Of a stretch of 64,000 nt of DNA, positions 8,587 to 16,180 are shown piece by piece; position 1 is the first letter of the stretch, and the number at the start of each line of letters is the position of its first letter. This DNA is from Caballeronia cordobensis (GTDB lineage Bacteria > Pseudomonadota > Gammaproteobacteria > Burkholderiales > Burkholderiaceae), in assembly GCF_001544575.2 (NCBI RefSeq), contig NZ_FCNY02000009.1, positions 124,001-188,000 on the forward strand, written 5' to 3'. The position numbers and the translations under genes are program-made. The notes under the pieces were generated by a model. That model searched no databases, was not told where the DNA came from, and worked only from the letters and a program-made list of their open reading frames with translations.

Positions 8587-9672
8587 ATGAACCTATTGAA
8601 ATACGTGTTCTCATCGACGGTGCGACGCCTTGCGTGCTGTCTGGCGGTACTGTCGTTGTTGCCAGCCAGCGCGTGGGCGGCGTGGTCGTGCAATGCGACG
8701 GGCTCACCGGTCACATTGCAGCTTCCGGCATCGGTCGCGGTGGCAAGAGATCTCCCGGTCGGTACCATGCTGACCAACTGGGTGTCTTCAATTAATAACC
8801 AGAACATATTCACCTGCACTTCCAGTTCGACCTACGTAGGGATTTCTTTTTGGTACGCGGGGATGATCACCGTAGCTCCAATCGGGATGACGGTTAAGTA
8901 CAACGGTATAGACTTCCCTGTGTACTCTACTAACGTCCCTGGAGTTGGTATCGCCATGGGCGGATATGCGAAGGCGAATGGCAAGGGTAATGCGAATCCC
9001 GCTCCGTATTCCTTCTGGTCGGTGAACAACGCGAGTGGCACCAACTATGGGTTAGGGGGGCAGCTGATCGTCGCGTTGGTCAAGACGGGCGACATCACAC
9101 CCGGCACAGTGTCCGGCGGAGTTGTCTCCTCGGCTCGCGTTTTCACGGGAGTTTCAACTTTTTCGTCAGGCTCACTTGTTTCAGATCCGCCGGGGGTCGA
9201 TTACAGCATCACGCCAGTTGTAATAACGGTGCTGACGTGTCAAACGCCAGACGTCGAAATTCCCATGGGGATCCACGGCCCTGATCTTCCATCTGTCGGC
9301 TCGCTTTCGAACAACCCGGCCGCGTTCAACATCGGTTTGAAGAACTGTCCGGGTGGGACCGCGGTGCCCGGTACTCAGGTGGGGCTGATAAACAGCATTC
9401 AGTACAAGATAGATCCATCGAATGGGACCGTTCCCGGATTCAGCAACGTAGCCGCATTGAGCGGGAATCCGTCTGCCGGCGGCGTCGGCATTCAACTGTT
9501 CGATAGTACCGGCGCTGTATTTCCCTTGGGTGTGAATCAGACCCTCAGCGGTTTCAACAGTACTGCTGGCGGCAATTACACAATACCGCTCACGGCGCGC
9601 TACTACCGCACGGGCACCTTAACGACTGGGCCCGCCAATACGACTATGACCGTCACGATGACCTATCTTTGA
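8587..9672 (+). CDS. Fimbrial tip adhesin (FimH-like two-domain protein)
   Basis: 361 aa with a signal peptide ending near SAWA (residue ~28). At about twice the length of a pilin, it fits a two-domain adhesin. The N-terminal ~190 residues, starting AWSCNATG, would be the receptor-binding domain. The C-terminal half (from VLTCQTPDVEIPMG) resembles a pilin domain with a final alternating strand TTMTVTMTYL. It is the fourth gene of the fimbrial operon and starts 24 bp after the usher. The receptor cannot be inferred. Its terminal bases overlap a longer reading of the next gene, but that gene's real start is at 9735. Confidence 0.85.
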   Translation: MNLLKYVFSSTVRRLACCLAVLSLLPASAWAAWSCNATGSPVTLQLPASVAVARDLPVGTMLTNWVSSINNQNIFTCTSSSTYVGISFWYAGMITVAPIGMTVKYNGIDFPVYSTNVPGVGIAMGGYAKANGKGNANPAPYSFWSVNNASGTNYGLGGQLIVALVKTGDITPGTVSGGVVSSARVFTGVSTFSSGSLVSDPPGVDYSITPVVITVLTCQTPDVEIPMGIHGPDLPSVGSLSNNPAAFNIGLKNCPGGTAVPGTQVGLINSIQYKIDPSNGTVPGFSNVAALSGNPSAGGVGIQLFDSTGAVFPLGVNQTLSGFNSTAGGNYTIPLTARYYRTGTLTTGPANTTMTVTMTYL

Positions 9673-9734
9673 AACATAGTCACTGCTATCGAGACTTGAA
9701 AACGATGTGCCAACCAATCAAGGAGAAAACAAGA

Positions 9735-10253
9735 ATGAAACCGTCGCATGTCATTCTCGCCACATGCCTGTGCCTAGGCGTGACTTCCGCGTATGCCGCC
9801 GACGCGACACTCACGTTCACCGGGACGATCACGCTTCCGACATGTACCATCGATCCGAACTCCGTTACTAAATCCATCGATCTCAAAACGGCGAGAACGA
9901 CGGATTTCACTGCGGTCGGTTCAACGTTGAACGCAACCGCCTTCAACCTCGATCTGATCAATTGTGCGAGCAATACGAACGTGGGTATGACGGTGAGCGG
10001 GACGTCGGACACCGTGACGAGTGTGCTTAAGAATACAGGCAGCGCCGCGCAGGTAGGTGTGCAGGTTCTTCACGCAGCGAAAGCTGGCGACACAACGGGA
10101 ACGCCGATCGCATTGGGTTCTGCGTTGAGTTTGGGTGTAGTCGATGCATCTGGCAGTATGACTATTCCGATGGTCGCGCAATTTTACCGTCTAGGTACGA
10201 TGACCGCCGGCTCAGTAACGGCATCTGCGACAGTTAACTTCACCTACAACTAA
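9735..10253 (+). CDS. Minor type 1 fimbrial subunit
   Basis: 172 aa from ATG 9735, with AGGAG ten bases upstream; the open frame extends to 9669 but those residues are not signal-like. Signal peptide 1-21 (ending SAYAA) is followed by DATLTFTGTITLPTCTI, a pilin N-terminal donor strand plus first Cys. A second Cys lies in LDLINCASNT, and the protein ends ASATVNFTYN. Likely a minor or alternative pilin assembled with the 4451 subunit. It is the last clear fimbrial gene; a tiny double-glycine peptide gene starts 83 bp after its stop. Confidence 0.88.
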   Translation: MKPSHVILATCLCLGVTSAYAADATLTFTGTITLPTCTIDPNSVTKSIDLKTARTTDFTAVGSTLNATAFNLDLINCASNTNVGMTVSGTSDTVTSVLKNTGSAAQVGVQVLHAAKAGDTTGTPIALGSALSLGVVDASGSMTIPMVAQFYRLGTMTAGSVTASATVNFTYN

Positions 10254-10336
10254 TAGCGATCTATTCATAGAGCGTCACTTTGATTAAAATCTTGTGGCGA
10301 TGACACGAAGTCGCTAATTTAACTAATAGGAGTACT

Positions 10337-10495
10337 ATGAAAATCATCGATCGTGCCGAGTTGGCTCAAGCACAGGTTTCGGGTGGCCAGGCGAAGGGTT
10401 CTAGCAGCTATTCGTCTGCATCCAACACCGTCAACATCACCATCAAGAGCAGCAACAACGATCACGACGGAGGCGTCATACCGTCGCAACATTGA
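10337..10495 (+). CDS. Double-glycine leader peptide 1 (52 aa)
   Basis: This is a short frame with a strong ribosome site (TAGGAG). The peptide begins MKIIDRAELAQAQVSGG, a 17-residue leader ending in Gly-Gly. The 35-residue core is rich in Ser/Asn (KGSSSYSSASNTVNITI) and has a longer His/Asp/Asn tail than its paralogues. Three further genes (11156, 11291, 11530) share the leader pattern K-I-(D/E)-R-A-x-L-x-Q-A-x-(V/L)-(A/S)-G-G and an N-(T/S)-V-x-(I/V)-x-(I/V) strand. It is probably processed after GG and exported by the C39 transporter at 14063. It sits immediately behind the fimbrial operon and may be co-transcribed with it. Confidence 0.75.
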   Translation: MKIIDRAELAQAQVSGGQAKGSSSYSSASNTVNITIKSSNNDHDGGVIPSQH

Positions 10496-10519
10496 TTGGG
10501 CTCTGACTAATGTCTCTGC

Positions 10520-10542
10520 GGCTGGCCAATCACAGGCCAGCC
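10520..10542 (+). terminator. Hairpin after peptide gene 1
   Basis: A perfect 8-bp stem GGCTGGCC / GGCCAGCC with a 7-nt loop lies 25 bp after the stop of peptide 1. No T-run follows, so it may be a processing or stabilising end rather than a classical intrinsic terminator. It likely marks the 3' end of the fimbriae/peptide-1 transcript. Confidence 0.5.
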
Positions 10543-10888
10543 GTCGCCAAGAGTGCTGCGTTTCAGTTGACGTTAGCTTCATTTCACGGGCCATCTGTTC
10601 CGACACCCTCGCTGAGCAGTCCAGCAGGTACCACTGCTGCGTTTCTTCCGAAGAGCGCTCTGTTCTGAAGGAAACCGTTCCCTTTGCCATGCTCCCTCGT
10701 CAGGGGCCCAAGCCAATCATCTTATTGGCCCGCTGCATTCGGCTTCGGCTTGGCACTGACCTGTTTTGATCGCCGAAGAAAGACTCAATTCGCTACGCGA
10801 AATATGGCGCGAACGGCCGCGCATCGCGCTCCAGATCTTATCGGTCGGACCTCATTGCTGCATTAAAGCAATAATAAATGCGAATCCC

Positions 10889-10928
10889 AGATTCTAGTTG
10901 AATCTAATCGATGGATCTAGTCATCGAT
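10889..10928. promoter_or_regulatory. Two adjacent inverted repeats, candidate operator
   Basis: AGATTC-TAGTT-GAATCT (10889-10905) and ATCGATG-GATCTAGT-CATCGAT (10907-10928) are both perfect and lie one base apart in AT-rich DNA ~230 bp upstream of peptide gene 2. Such paired palindromes suggest a protein-binding control site. No regulator gene lies in the cluster. Confidence 0.4.
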
Positions 10929-11155
10929 TTAGGAAATTTCGCGTACGATAAAAAGGGTTTGGATCGTAATATGTCCCTACTTGGATGCGCATACCAAGTA
11001 AGGCCGAGGGTCGATGAGAATTAGTCGACCGCGTCGAACGAAGTCAGGTGTGCTGACGATTATAAAATCAGACTGCGGCTCGTTCGGGCGCCAGGCCGGG
11101 TCCTCTCGGAGACACTCCGGGAGAACATTTACTTTAATCAAACCTGGAAAGAATC

Positions 11156-11272
11156 ATGCAAAAAATCGAACGCGCTGCTCTTGTGCAAGCTAATCTCGCG
11201 GGTGGCACGAAGGGCGGCTCTTATTCGTCGTCTACTGCGACGAATACCGTGAATATCACGATCGGTAGCTAA
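11156..11272 (+). CDS. Double-glycine leader peptide 2 (38 aa)
   Basis: The frame has a GGAAAG ribosome site. The leader MQKIERAALVQANLAGG ends in Gly-Gly; the predicted core is 21 residues (TKGGSYSSSTATNTVNITIGS), Ser/Thr-rich with an alternating beta-strand motif and no Cys. The first 22 bases of the gene are identical to those of peptide 3, suggesting recent tandem duplication. Peptides 2, 3 and 4 form a compact group (11156-11649) upstream of the export machinery. The function of the core is unknown. By context it is a bacteriocin-like, signalling or surface-assembling peptide. Confidence 0.75.
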   Translation: MQKIERAALVQANLAGGTKGGSYSSSTATNTVNITIGS

Positions 11273-11290
11273 TCAGTCTAAAGGGACATC

Positions 11291-11413
11291 ATGCAAAAAA
11301 TCGAACGCGCTGAACTTGTGCAGGCCAATCTCGCCGGTGGCTGCAAGGCCAATGCTGCGAGGGCTACTGCCACGAATACGGTGGTCATCTATGTCAACAA
11401 GCCGAACCCCTAA
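11291..11413 (+). CDS. Double-glycine leader peptide 3 (40 aa)
   Basis: This starts 18 bp after peptide 2, with AAGGGA as ribosome site. The leader MQKIERAELVQANLAGG is nearly identical to that of peptide 2. The core has 23 residues, begins with Cys directly after the Gly-Gly (CKANAARATATNTVVIYV) and ends NKPNP. It is more basic than the other cores and is the only one with Cys, so it could form a disulfide-linked dimer or be modified at that Cys. The shared T-N-T-V-x-I-x-V strand shows it is a divergent paralogue. Probably exported by the C39 transporter. Confidence 0.75.
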   Translation: MQKIERAELVQANLAGGCKANAARATATNTVVIYVNKPNP

Positions 11414-11463
11414 GCTTTGAGACTCCCTTGGGCCCTACGGATTTCCCGTTATACGGTCCGCCT

Positions 11464-11485
11464 CGGTGCCCCGGTCGGGGTGCCG
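11464..11485 (+). terminator. GC-rich hairpin between peptide genes 3 and 4
   Basis: CGGTGCCCC (11464-11472) pairs with GGGGTGCCG (11477-11485), including two G-T wobbles, around a 4-nt loop. T-rich sequence appears only ~20 nt later (CTCTTCTTTTCT). It could attenuate transcription into peptide 4 or set mRNA ends between the peptides. Confidence 0.5.
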
Positions 11486-11529
11486 GGGATGCTTAACGCT
11501 CTTCTTTTCTCCAAAGTTAAGGTGATTAT

Positions 11530-11649
11530 ATGATCAAGATTGATCGCGCCGTTTTGGCGCAAGCGAAGGTTGCAGGTGGTACCAAGACAAGTTCCAGTTC
11601 GACGTCGAATGCCACGAATAGCGTAACTGTGACGATTTCTGGCGGCTAG
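11530..11649 (+). CDS. Double-glycine leader peptide 4 (39 aa)
   Basis: The ATG is preceded by AAGGTG. The leader MIKIDRAVLAQAKVAGG fits the paralogue pattern. The 22-residue core TKTSSSSTSNATNSVTVTI plus SGG is dominated by Ser/Thr and ends in an alternating strand, without Cys or aromatic residues. Such small polar beta-prone cores differ from the Gly-zipper or hydrophobic cores of class II bacteriocins, so an amyloid-like or coat role is possible alongside a toxin role. It is followed by a terminator (11690-11726) that separates the peptide group from the acyltransferase/exporter genes. Confidence 0.75.
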   Translation: MIKIDRAVLAQAKVAGGTKTSSSSTSNATNSVTVTISGG

Positions 11650-11689
11650 TTCAACTTCAGACGCCGCCGTAACGCGTCAGTGTCTGTTT

Positions 11690-11726
11690 CGCCTCGATGC
11701 CCCGATGCGGGGCCATTGAGGCGTTT
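11690..11726 (+). terminator. Intrinsic terminator after peptide genes
   Basis: CGCCTCGATG-CCCCG pairs with CGGGG-CCATTGAGGCG, with one bulge and one G-T pair, around a 3-nt loop and is followed by TTTGACTCTT. It probably ends the peptide transcript, so the peptides can be expressed more strongly than the export genes downstream. Confidence 0.65.
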
Positions 11727-11839
11727 GACTCTTATATGAGTTCGCAAACCGCAGCGACCCAGCGTATTTCAAGGTGTATGCGTCTCGCGGCGTTTCCAAC
11801 TCCTAAGCAACAGCTCTTTTCCTAAATCTCACTCCCCAA

Positions 11840-12775
11840 ATGGCAGCAGTGTCTTCCCTGCTCAGGCGATGGCTCGCGCGGCAGCGCTTCCGCGTACGGC
11901 GCGCTGTAATCGGCCGCATTCCGGCTCGCATGCTGGAGCCCATCTCCGAAGTCAATTGGATCATCGGTGGGGTTTTCAATATCCGATCGCGCGCCAACGG
12001 GGTCACTCGCGCGGAAATCGGTCGCGACGTGCTTGGTTTGCCGCGCGCCCAAGTTCTCCGCTCCAGACGTGCACAGCAACTCGAAAAACTGATCGACCAG
12101 CGAATCTATTTCGGACGAGCAATAAGAGGCGGCGAATCCTGGCCAGACCTGGAAGCAATCGCACGAACCCTCGCCGCGCGAATCACGAATCTGCGGCGCG
12201 AGTACCCCGGCCGCCCGGTCTTCCTGTCGCCGTTTCACTTCGTATCGCAGTACGCGAACATCTATGTCGTCGAACGCGTCGGCGCGCTGCTCGGCATCGC
12301 GTCACTGGCAGTCGTATCGGGCGTGCCTCGCAATCAGTATGGCGATGACCACGCCTTGATACCGGGCATCAACGTGCTTTACACCTACGGGGATGCGAAC
12401 CGGCACGGTCTGGGTGTGCGTGTAGCCCGGTCGCTCAAGCGCGATGGCGTTGCGGTCCTGTTCTCGGACGTTCCGCCGGCCAGCATGCATCGTTATCCGA
12501 TGGAAACCGTCGACGTATCCATGTTCGGGAAGAACGCGCGCATCCACAACGGCGTGTTTCGCACGGGCGCCAAGTTCGACGCGTTGCTGCTACCGTTCTT
12601 TCTGCGTTTCGCTGACGGTCGCTTCGAGGCGAAGATATTGGATTGCCTTGCGCTCGGCGCTGAAGGCGCGCCGCAGCAATTGGCAGGCTACATCCAGTCC
12701 GCGCTCATCGACAACTATGAGCAATGGCTTCCCGCCGGACATCCCGCGATGTACGCGTTTGCTCCCGCGCGCTGA
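11840..12775 (+). CDS. LpxL/HtrB-like lysophospholipid acyltransferase homologue in peptide-export cluster
   Basis: 311 aa. The overall pattern (SPFHFVSQYANIYVVERVG near residue 133, then SGVPRNQYG, a GVAVLFSDVPP segment and FRTGAKFDALLLPFFLRF) resembles lipid A late acyltransferases. The usual catalytic H-x4-(D/E) reads His133-F-V-S-Q-Tyr138, so the acidic partner is missing. No N-terminal membrane helix is obvious. ATG 11840 is the only plausible start; its ribosome site is weak. It stands between the peptide genes and the HlyD gene (97-bp gap). Roles to consider are peptide acylation, envelope modification for self-protection, or a non-catalytic binding function. The family assignment is by pattern only. 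Confidence 0.65.
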   Translation: MAAVSSLLRRWLARQRFRVRRAVIGRIPARMLEPISEVNWIIGGVFNIRSRANGVTRAEIGRDVLGLPRAQVLRSRRAQQLEKLIDQRIYFGRAIRGGESWPDLEAIARTLAARITNLRREYPGRPVFLSPFHFVSQYANIYVVERVGALLGIASLAVVSGVPRNQYGDDHALIPGINVLYTYGDANRHGLGVRVARSLKRDGVAVLFSDVPPASMHRYPMETVDVSMFGKNARIHNGVFRTGAKFDALLLPFFLRFADGRFEAKILDCLALGAEGAPQQLAGYIQSALIDNYEQWLPAGHPAMYAFAPAR

Positions 12776-12872
12776 GGGCATCGCCCGCTTCGCAGGCATA
12801 CGCAGCAATTCATGAGGCAATACTGCCGGCAGCGCAACGTGTTCCGGGGCGCTACCGGCCAAGGTCAATTTG

Positions 12873-14060
12873 ATGGAACCGGTTGATTTTCCAGAATTTA
12901 AAGATGTACGTTGGCGATGGATCATGTACACGACATCGGCAATCGTGGTCGCGGCGATCGCATTCGGTTTCATGCATGAGATCGAGCTGAAGCAGGACGT
13001 CCCGTGCGAAATCGTCTCGCCGTCGGAAGTGAAGATCCGAGGCCTGACAGGGCTGGTATCGGCGATCTACGTGCATCCGTCGCAGCGCGTGGAAGCCGGC
13101 AGCCCGCTGTTCCGGCTTGAGCGCGACCTGTCCTTATCGGCCGATGGACGCCGTCGCGACGAATTTGATGAGCAGATGCGCGATGCCCAGATTCGCGCGA
13201 TCGACGCGCAGTACGGCGAACGCCGCATCCAGCTCAACGCGCAGCGCCAGGGCGCACTCGTGACCGCCGCGAGCCGCCGCGCGGAACTGGGCGCGCTCGA
13301 TGAGCAGATCGCGCAGAACCGCCTGATCACAGGAGAGAGTGAAAAGCGCTTGTCGCGGCTCGAATCGGTAACGGATTACGTTACCGCCGACAAGATCGAG
13401 CAGGCGAGGGCGGAGGTACTCCAGAGCAAGGTAAGCAGTGCGCAGGGCGTGGCGCGGCGTCAGCAACTCGAAGGCGAAGTCGGCACATCGCAAAGCACGC
13501 AGGCGGCGATCGACGCCCAGTTGCGCGAACTCGACGCGCAGCACGCGCGCGACGTGCAGGACGTGCGCACGCGCTTCGAGCAGGCGCGGCAGGCGGCAAC
13601 CGTTTCAGCGCCGCAGGCGGGCGTGGTTACATTCTCGAGTCTCGTCGCGGGACGCGTATTGGACAAGAGCGAAGTGCCTCTCGTGATCGCAACCGACGAC
13701 AAAGGGCCGCTGCGCGCCGCGCTGCTGATTCCATCGCGACGCAGGGGCTTCGTGCGCGAGGGCCAGACTGTGCGGCTCAAGTTCGATGCTTTCCCTTACG
13801 TGAAATTCGGCACGTACGAGGCGCGCATCGACGCGATCTCCGGCACCACAGTCAGTTCGATGAATAGCGACGACAAGGACAAGACAACCACCGACGGCGA
13901 CTACATGGCCTGGGCGACGCTGCGCGGCAAAACCTTCGACTTCGAAGGCCAGCACTTCGCCATTCTGCCCGGCATGCGCGCGACGGCGAGCGTCGTCGTC
14001 GAGCGCAGAACGATCGCCCAATGGGTGCTTGCTCCCTTGTTCCGCGTGTTGAGAGGCTGA
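12873..14060 (+). CDS. HlyD-family periplasmic adaptor of type I secretion system
   Basis: 395 aa from ATG 12873; a TTG three bases upstream is in frame but not needed. There is a short cytoplasmic N-terminus, one membrane helix (~residues 17-34, TTSAIVVAAIAFGF), a biotinyl-lipoyl segment (CEIVSPSEVKIRGLTGLVSAIYVHPSQRV), a long coiled-coil hairpin (~90-240, rich in Arg/Glu/Gln/Ala) and a closing beta domain (VSAPQAGVVTFSS, VRLKFDAFPYVKFGTYEARI). It bridges the inner-membrane C39 transporter to the TolC-like channel. Its stop overlaps the start region of the transporter gene, indicating translational coupling. Confidence 0.9.
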   Translation: MEPVDFPEFKDVRWRWIMYTTSAIVVAAIAFGFMHEIELKQDVPCEIVSPSEVKIRGLTGLVSAIYVHPSQRVEAGSPLFRLERDLSLSADGRRRDEFDEQMRDAQIRAIDAQYGERRIQLNAQRQGALVTAASRRAELGALDEQIAQNRLITGESEKRLSRLESVTDYVTADKIEQARAEVLQSKVSSAQGVARRQQLEGEVGTSQSTQAAIDAQLRELDAQHARDVQDVRTRFEQARQAATVSAPQAGVVTFSSLVAGRVLDKSEVPLVIATDDKGPLRAALLIPSRRRGFVREGQTVRLKFDAFPYVKFGTYEARIDAISGTTVSSMNSDDKDKTTTDGDYMAWATLRGKTFDFEGQHFAILPGMRATASVVVERRTIAQWVLAPLFRVLRG

Positions 14061-14062
14061 TG

Positions 14063-16180
14063 ATGCGGGTGATCTATCAAAACGAAGTCGCGGAATGCGG
14101 CTATGCATGTCTCGCGATGGTGCTGAGTCACTTCGGTCGCGCTACGGAAGTCCGTGAACTGTCCGCCTACAAGCCGATTTCGGCGAACGGGTTGTCGCTG
14201 ATGGACCTGTACGACGTCGCCATCGATTTCGGCTTGTCCGTGCAGGCTTATCGTTTCGACGTTTCCGAGCTGTCGAACGTCAAGAAGGGCTCTTTGCTGC
14301 ATTTCGGCGGCGCGCATTTCGTGCTCTTCGAAAAGGTGTCGCGCGGCTATGTGCGCATCATCGATCCGGCGACGGGGCGGCGGCGCGTGTCGATGGACAC
14401 GTTCATGCAGGCGATTTCCGGCTTCCTGCTCGAATTCGCGCCGACGCCGGACATGCCGCGCGTCAAGGCGAAATCGCGCGTGCCGGCGGCGCTCGCGCGC
14501 GTGCGGGCGCTCAATCCGCGACTGAAGGCGCAGATCGCGAAGGTGCTGTTCGTGTCGCTCGGTTGCGAGTTCGCGATTCTCGCCATGCCGTACTTCGGCA
14601 ATCTCGTGCTCGACTACGTGGTCGCGGCGGACAATCGCAATCTGCTCAACGTGCTCGTGATGACGTTCGGCAGCATTTTTCTCGTCGGCGCGACGAGTCA
14701 GTATGTGCAAACCTACCTGACGGAACTGATCTACGGCCTCGCGCAAATCAATTCGACGGAAGGGTTGATCGGTCATCTGCTGCGCAATCCGATGTCGTGG
14801 TTCGAAAAGCGCCATGTCGGCGACGTGTTTGCGCGGGTCAAGGCGCAGGACGAAGTCAGCACCTTTGCGACGCGCAGCACGATTTCGCTGTGCATCGACG
14901 TGGTCGTCGGCGCGCTCGCGCTTGTGCTGATGCTGATCCAGAGCCGCCCGCTCACGGGCGTCGCGCTACTCGTGTTCGTCGTCTATGTCGCGTTCTCGCT
15001 CAGCATGTTCGCCGCGATGCGCGACACGCATGCGCTCGTCATGGAGACATCGGCGCGCTGCGACGATGCGCTCATCGAAACGATCCGCGCGGCCTCGCTG
15101 CTCAAGCTCGCGCAGGGCGAAGTGCGGCGCACGGCCATCTACATGACGAAGTTCAAGGTCTACATGGCGGCGCTTCTGCAAAACCGCCGCCTCGGCTTCG
15201 TGCGCGATGCGATCCTCAAGCTCGTCCAGTATGGCGACACGCTTCTGATCACCTGGCTCGCGGCGCGGCTCATGCTGGGGGGCAAGATATCGGTCGGCGT
15301 CTTCTATTCATTCCTGATCTACAAGTCGCTGATGTCGGACCGCTTCGCGCGGTCGATCAATGCGATGTTCCAGTATTTCATGTTGAGCGTGCCGGTTGGG
15401 CGCCTGGACGATATTGTCGCGACTGAAAACGAGCGCTATACGCCGCTCGCCGATAGTCAACGCGCAACCGAAGTGCGCAACTTCGAGCACATCCAGGTGC
15501 GCAACGTGTCGTTCAGCTATGGCATTTCCGATCAGCCCGTTCTCCGAAACGCGAGCCTCGATATCCGCAAGGGCGACAAGATCGTCATCACGGGACCGTC
15601 CGGGAGCGGCAAGTCGACGCTTTTCAAACTGCTGTCCGCGGCCGAGCCGCTTCAGGAAGGGCATATCGCGCTGAATGGCATCGCGTGGCCGAATCTTTCC
15701 GTCGACGAGATCCGCCGTCACGCCGCGCACATGCGCCAGGGCGACATCATTCTGCACGGCTCGATTGCGGACAACGTGACCATGTTCGCCGGCCATGTCG
15801 ACGAAGACCGCGTGCACCGCCTGCTTGAGCAGGTCGGCCTGCTCGACGACGTCATGCGCCTGCCCATGCGCACGCGCACCGTCATCAGCGACACGATCGC
15901 CAACATCTCCGCCGGACAGCGCCAGCGGCTGCTGCTCGCGCGCGCGCTCTATCAGCAGCGCGAAGTGCTGATGCTGGACGAGCCGACGTCGAACCTGGAC
16001 CCGGCGTCGGTGCAGCATATCGCACGCCTGCTGCAGAAGATCGACCGTACGGTCGTGGTCATCTCGCACGACATGTCACTCGCATCGACATTCGATGTCC
16101 GCTATCGGCTCATCGACGGCGCGTTCGTGCGCGACGCGGAAAACGAAGCGCTCGAAACACGGGACTACGTCGATGCGTAA
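14063..16180 (+). CDS. C39-peptidase ABC exporter for double-glycine peptides
   Basis: 705 aa from ATG 14063; ATG 14060, overlapping the adaptor stop, is an alternative. An N-terminal C39 peptidase carries Gln6, Cys12 (ECGYACLAMVL), His85 (GGAHFVLFEK) and Asp101 (IIDPATG), so the triad is complete, unlike the inactive domain of HlyB. The membrane region follows (~residues 160-440). The nucleotide-binding domain has Walker A GPSGSGKST near residue 510, signature ISAGQRQR near 614, Walker B VLMLDEPTS near 635 and switch VVISHD near 666. It would cut leaders after Gly-Gly and export the cores. The four peptides at 10337-11649 are its obvious substrates. Confidence 0.93.
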   Translation: MRVIYQNEVAECGYACLAMVLSHFGRATEVRELSAYKPISANGLSLMDLYDVAIDFGLSVQAYRFDVSELSNVKKGSLLHFGGAHFVLFEKVSRGYVRIIDPATGRRRVSMDTFMQAISGFLLEFAPTPDMPRVKAKSRVPAALARVRALNPRLKAQIAKVLFVSLGCEFAILAMPYFGNLVLDYVVAADNRNLLNVLVMTFGSIFLVGATSQYVQTYLTELIYGLAQINSTEGLIGHLLRNPMSWFEKRHVGDVFARVKAQDEVSTFATRSTISLCIDVVVGALALVLMLIQSRPLTGVALLVFVVYVAFSLSMFAAMRDTHALVMETSARCDDALIETIRAASLLKLAQGEVRRTAIYMTKFKVYMAALLQNRRLGFVRDAILKLVQYGDTLLITWLAARLMLGGKISVGVFYSFLIYKSLMSDRFARSINAMFQYFMLSVPVGRLDDIVATENERYTPLADSQRATEVRNFEHIQVRNVSFSYGISDQPVLRNASLDIRKGDKIVITGPSGSGKSTLFKLLSAAEPLQEGHIALNGIAWPNLSVDEIRRHAAHMRQGDIILHGSIADNVTMFAGHVDEDRVHRLLEQVGLLDDVMRLPMRTRTVISDTIANISAGQRQRLLLARALYQQREVLMLDEPTSNLDPASVQHIARLLQKIDRTVVVISHDMSLASTFDVRYRLIDGAFVRDAENEALETRDYVDA

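Larger units (their letters stand above)
10496..11155. other. Intergenic region upstream of peptide genes 2-4
   Basis: About 660 bp without a convincing gene; frames here lack family resemblance and ribosome sites. It contains a hairpin after peptide 1 (10520-10542), a stem GCCAAT/ATTGGC (10712-10729), two adjacent inverted repeats (10889-10928), AT-rich sequence around 10860-11070 with TTATAAAAT near 11060 as a possible -10 region, and a GC-rich foldable stretch (11075-11135) just before peptide gene 2. It probably holds the promoter and operator of the peptide operon. Confidence 0.55.

Noticed and set aside
10353-10769. 138-codon plus-strand frame overlapping peptide gene 1
   Set aside because: It overlaps the double-glycine peptide in another frame, has no ribosome site and shows no protein-like pattern; the short peptide frame is supported by three paralogues.
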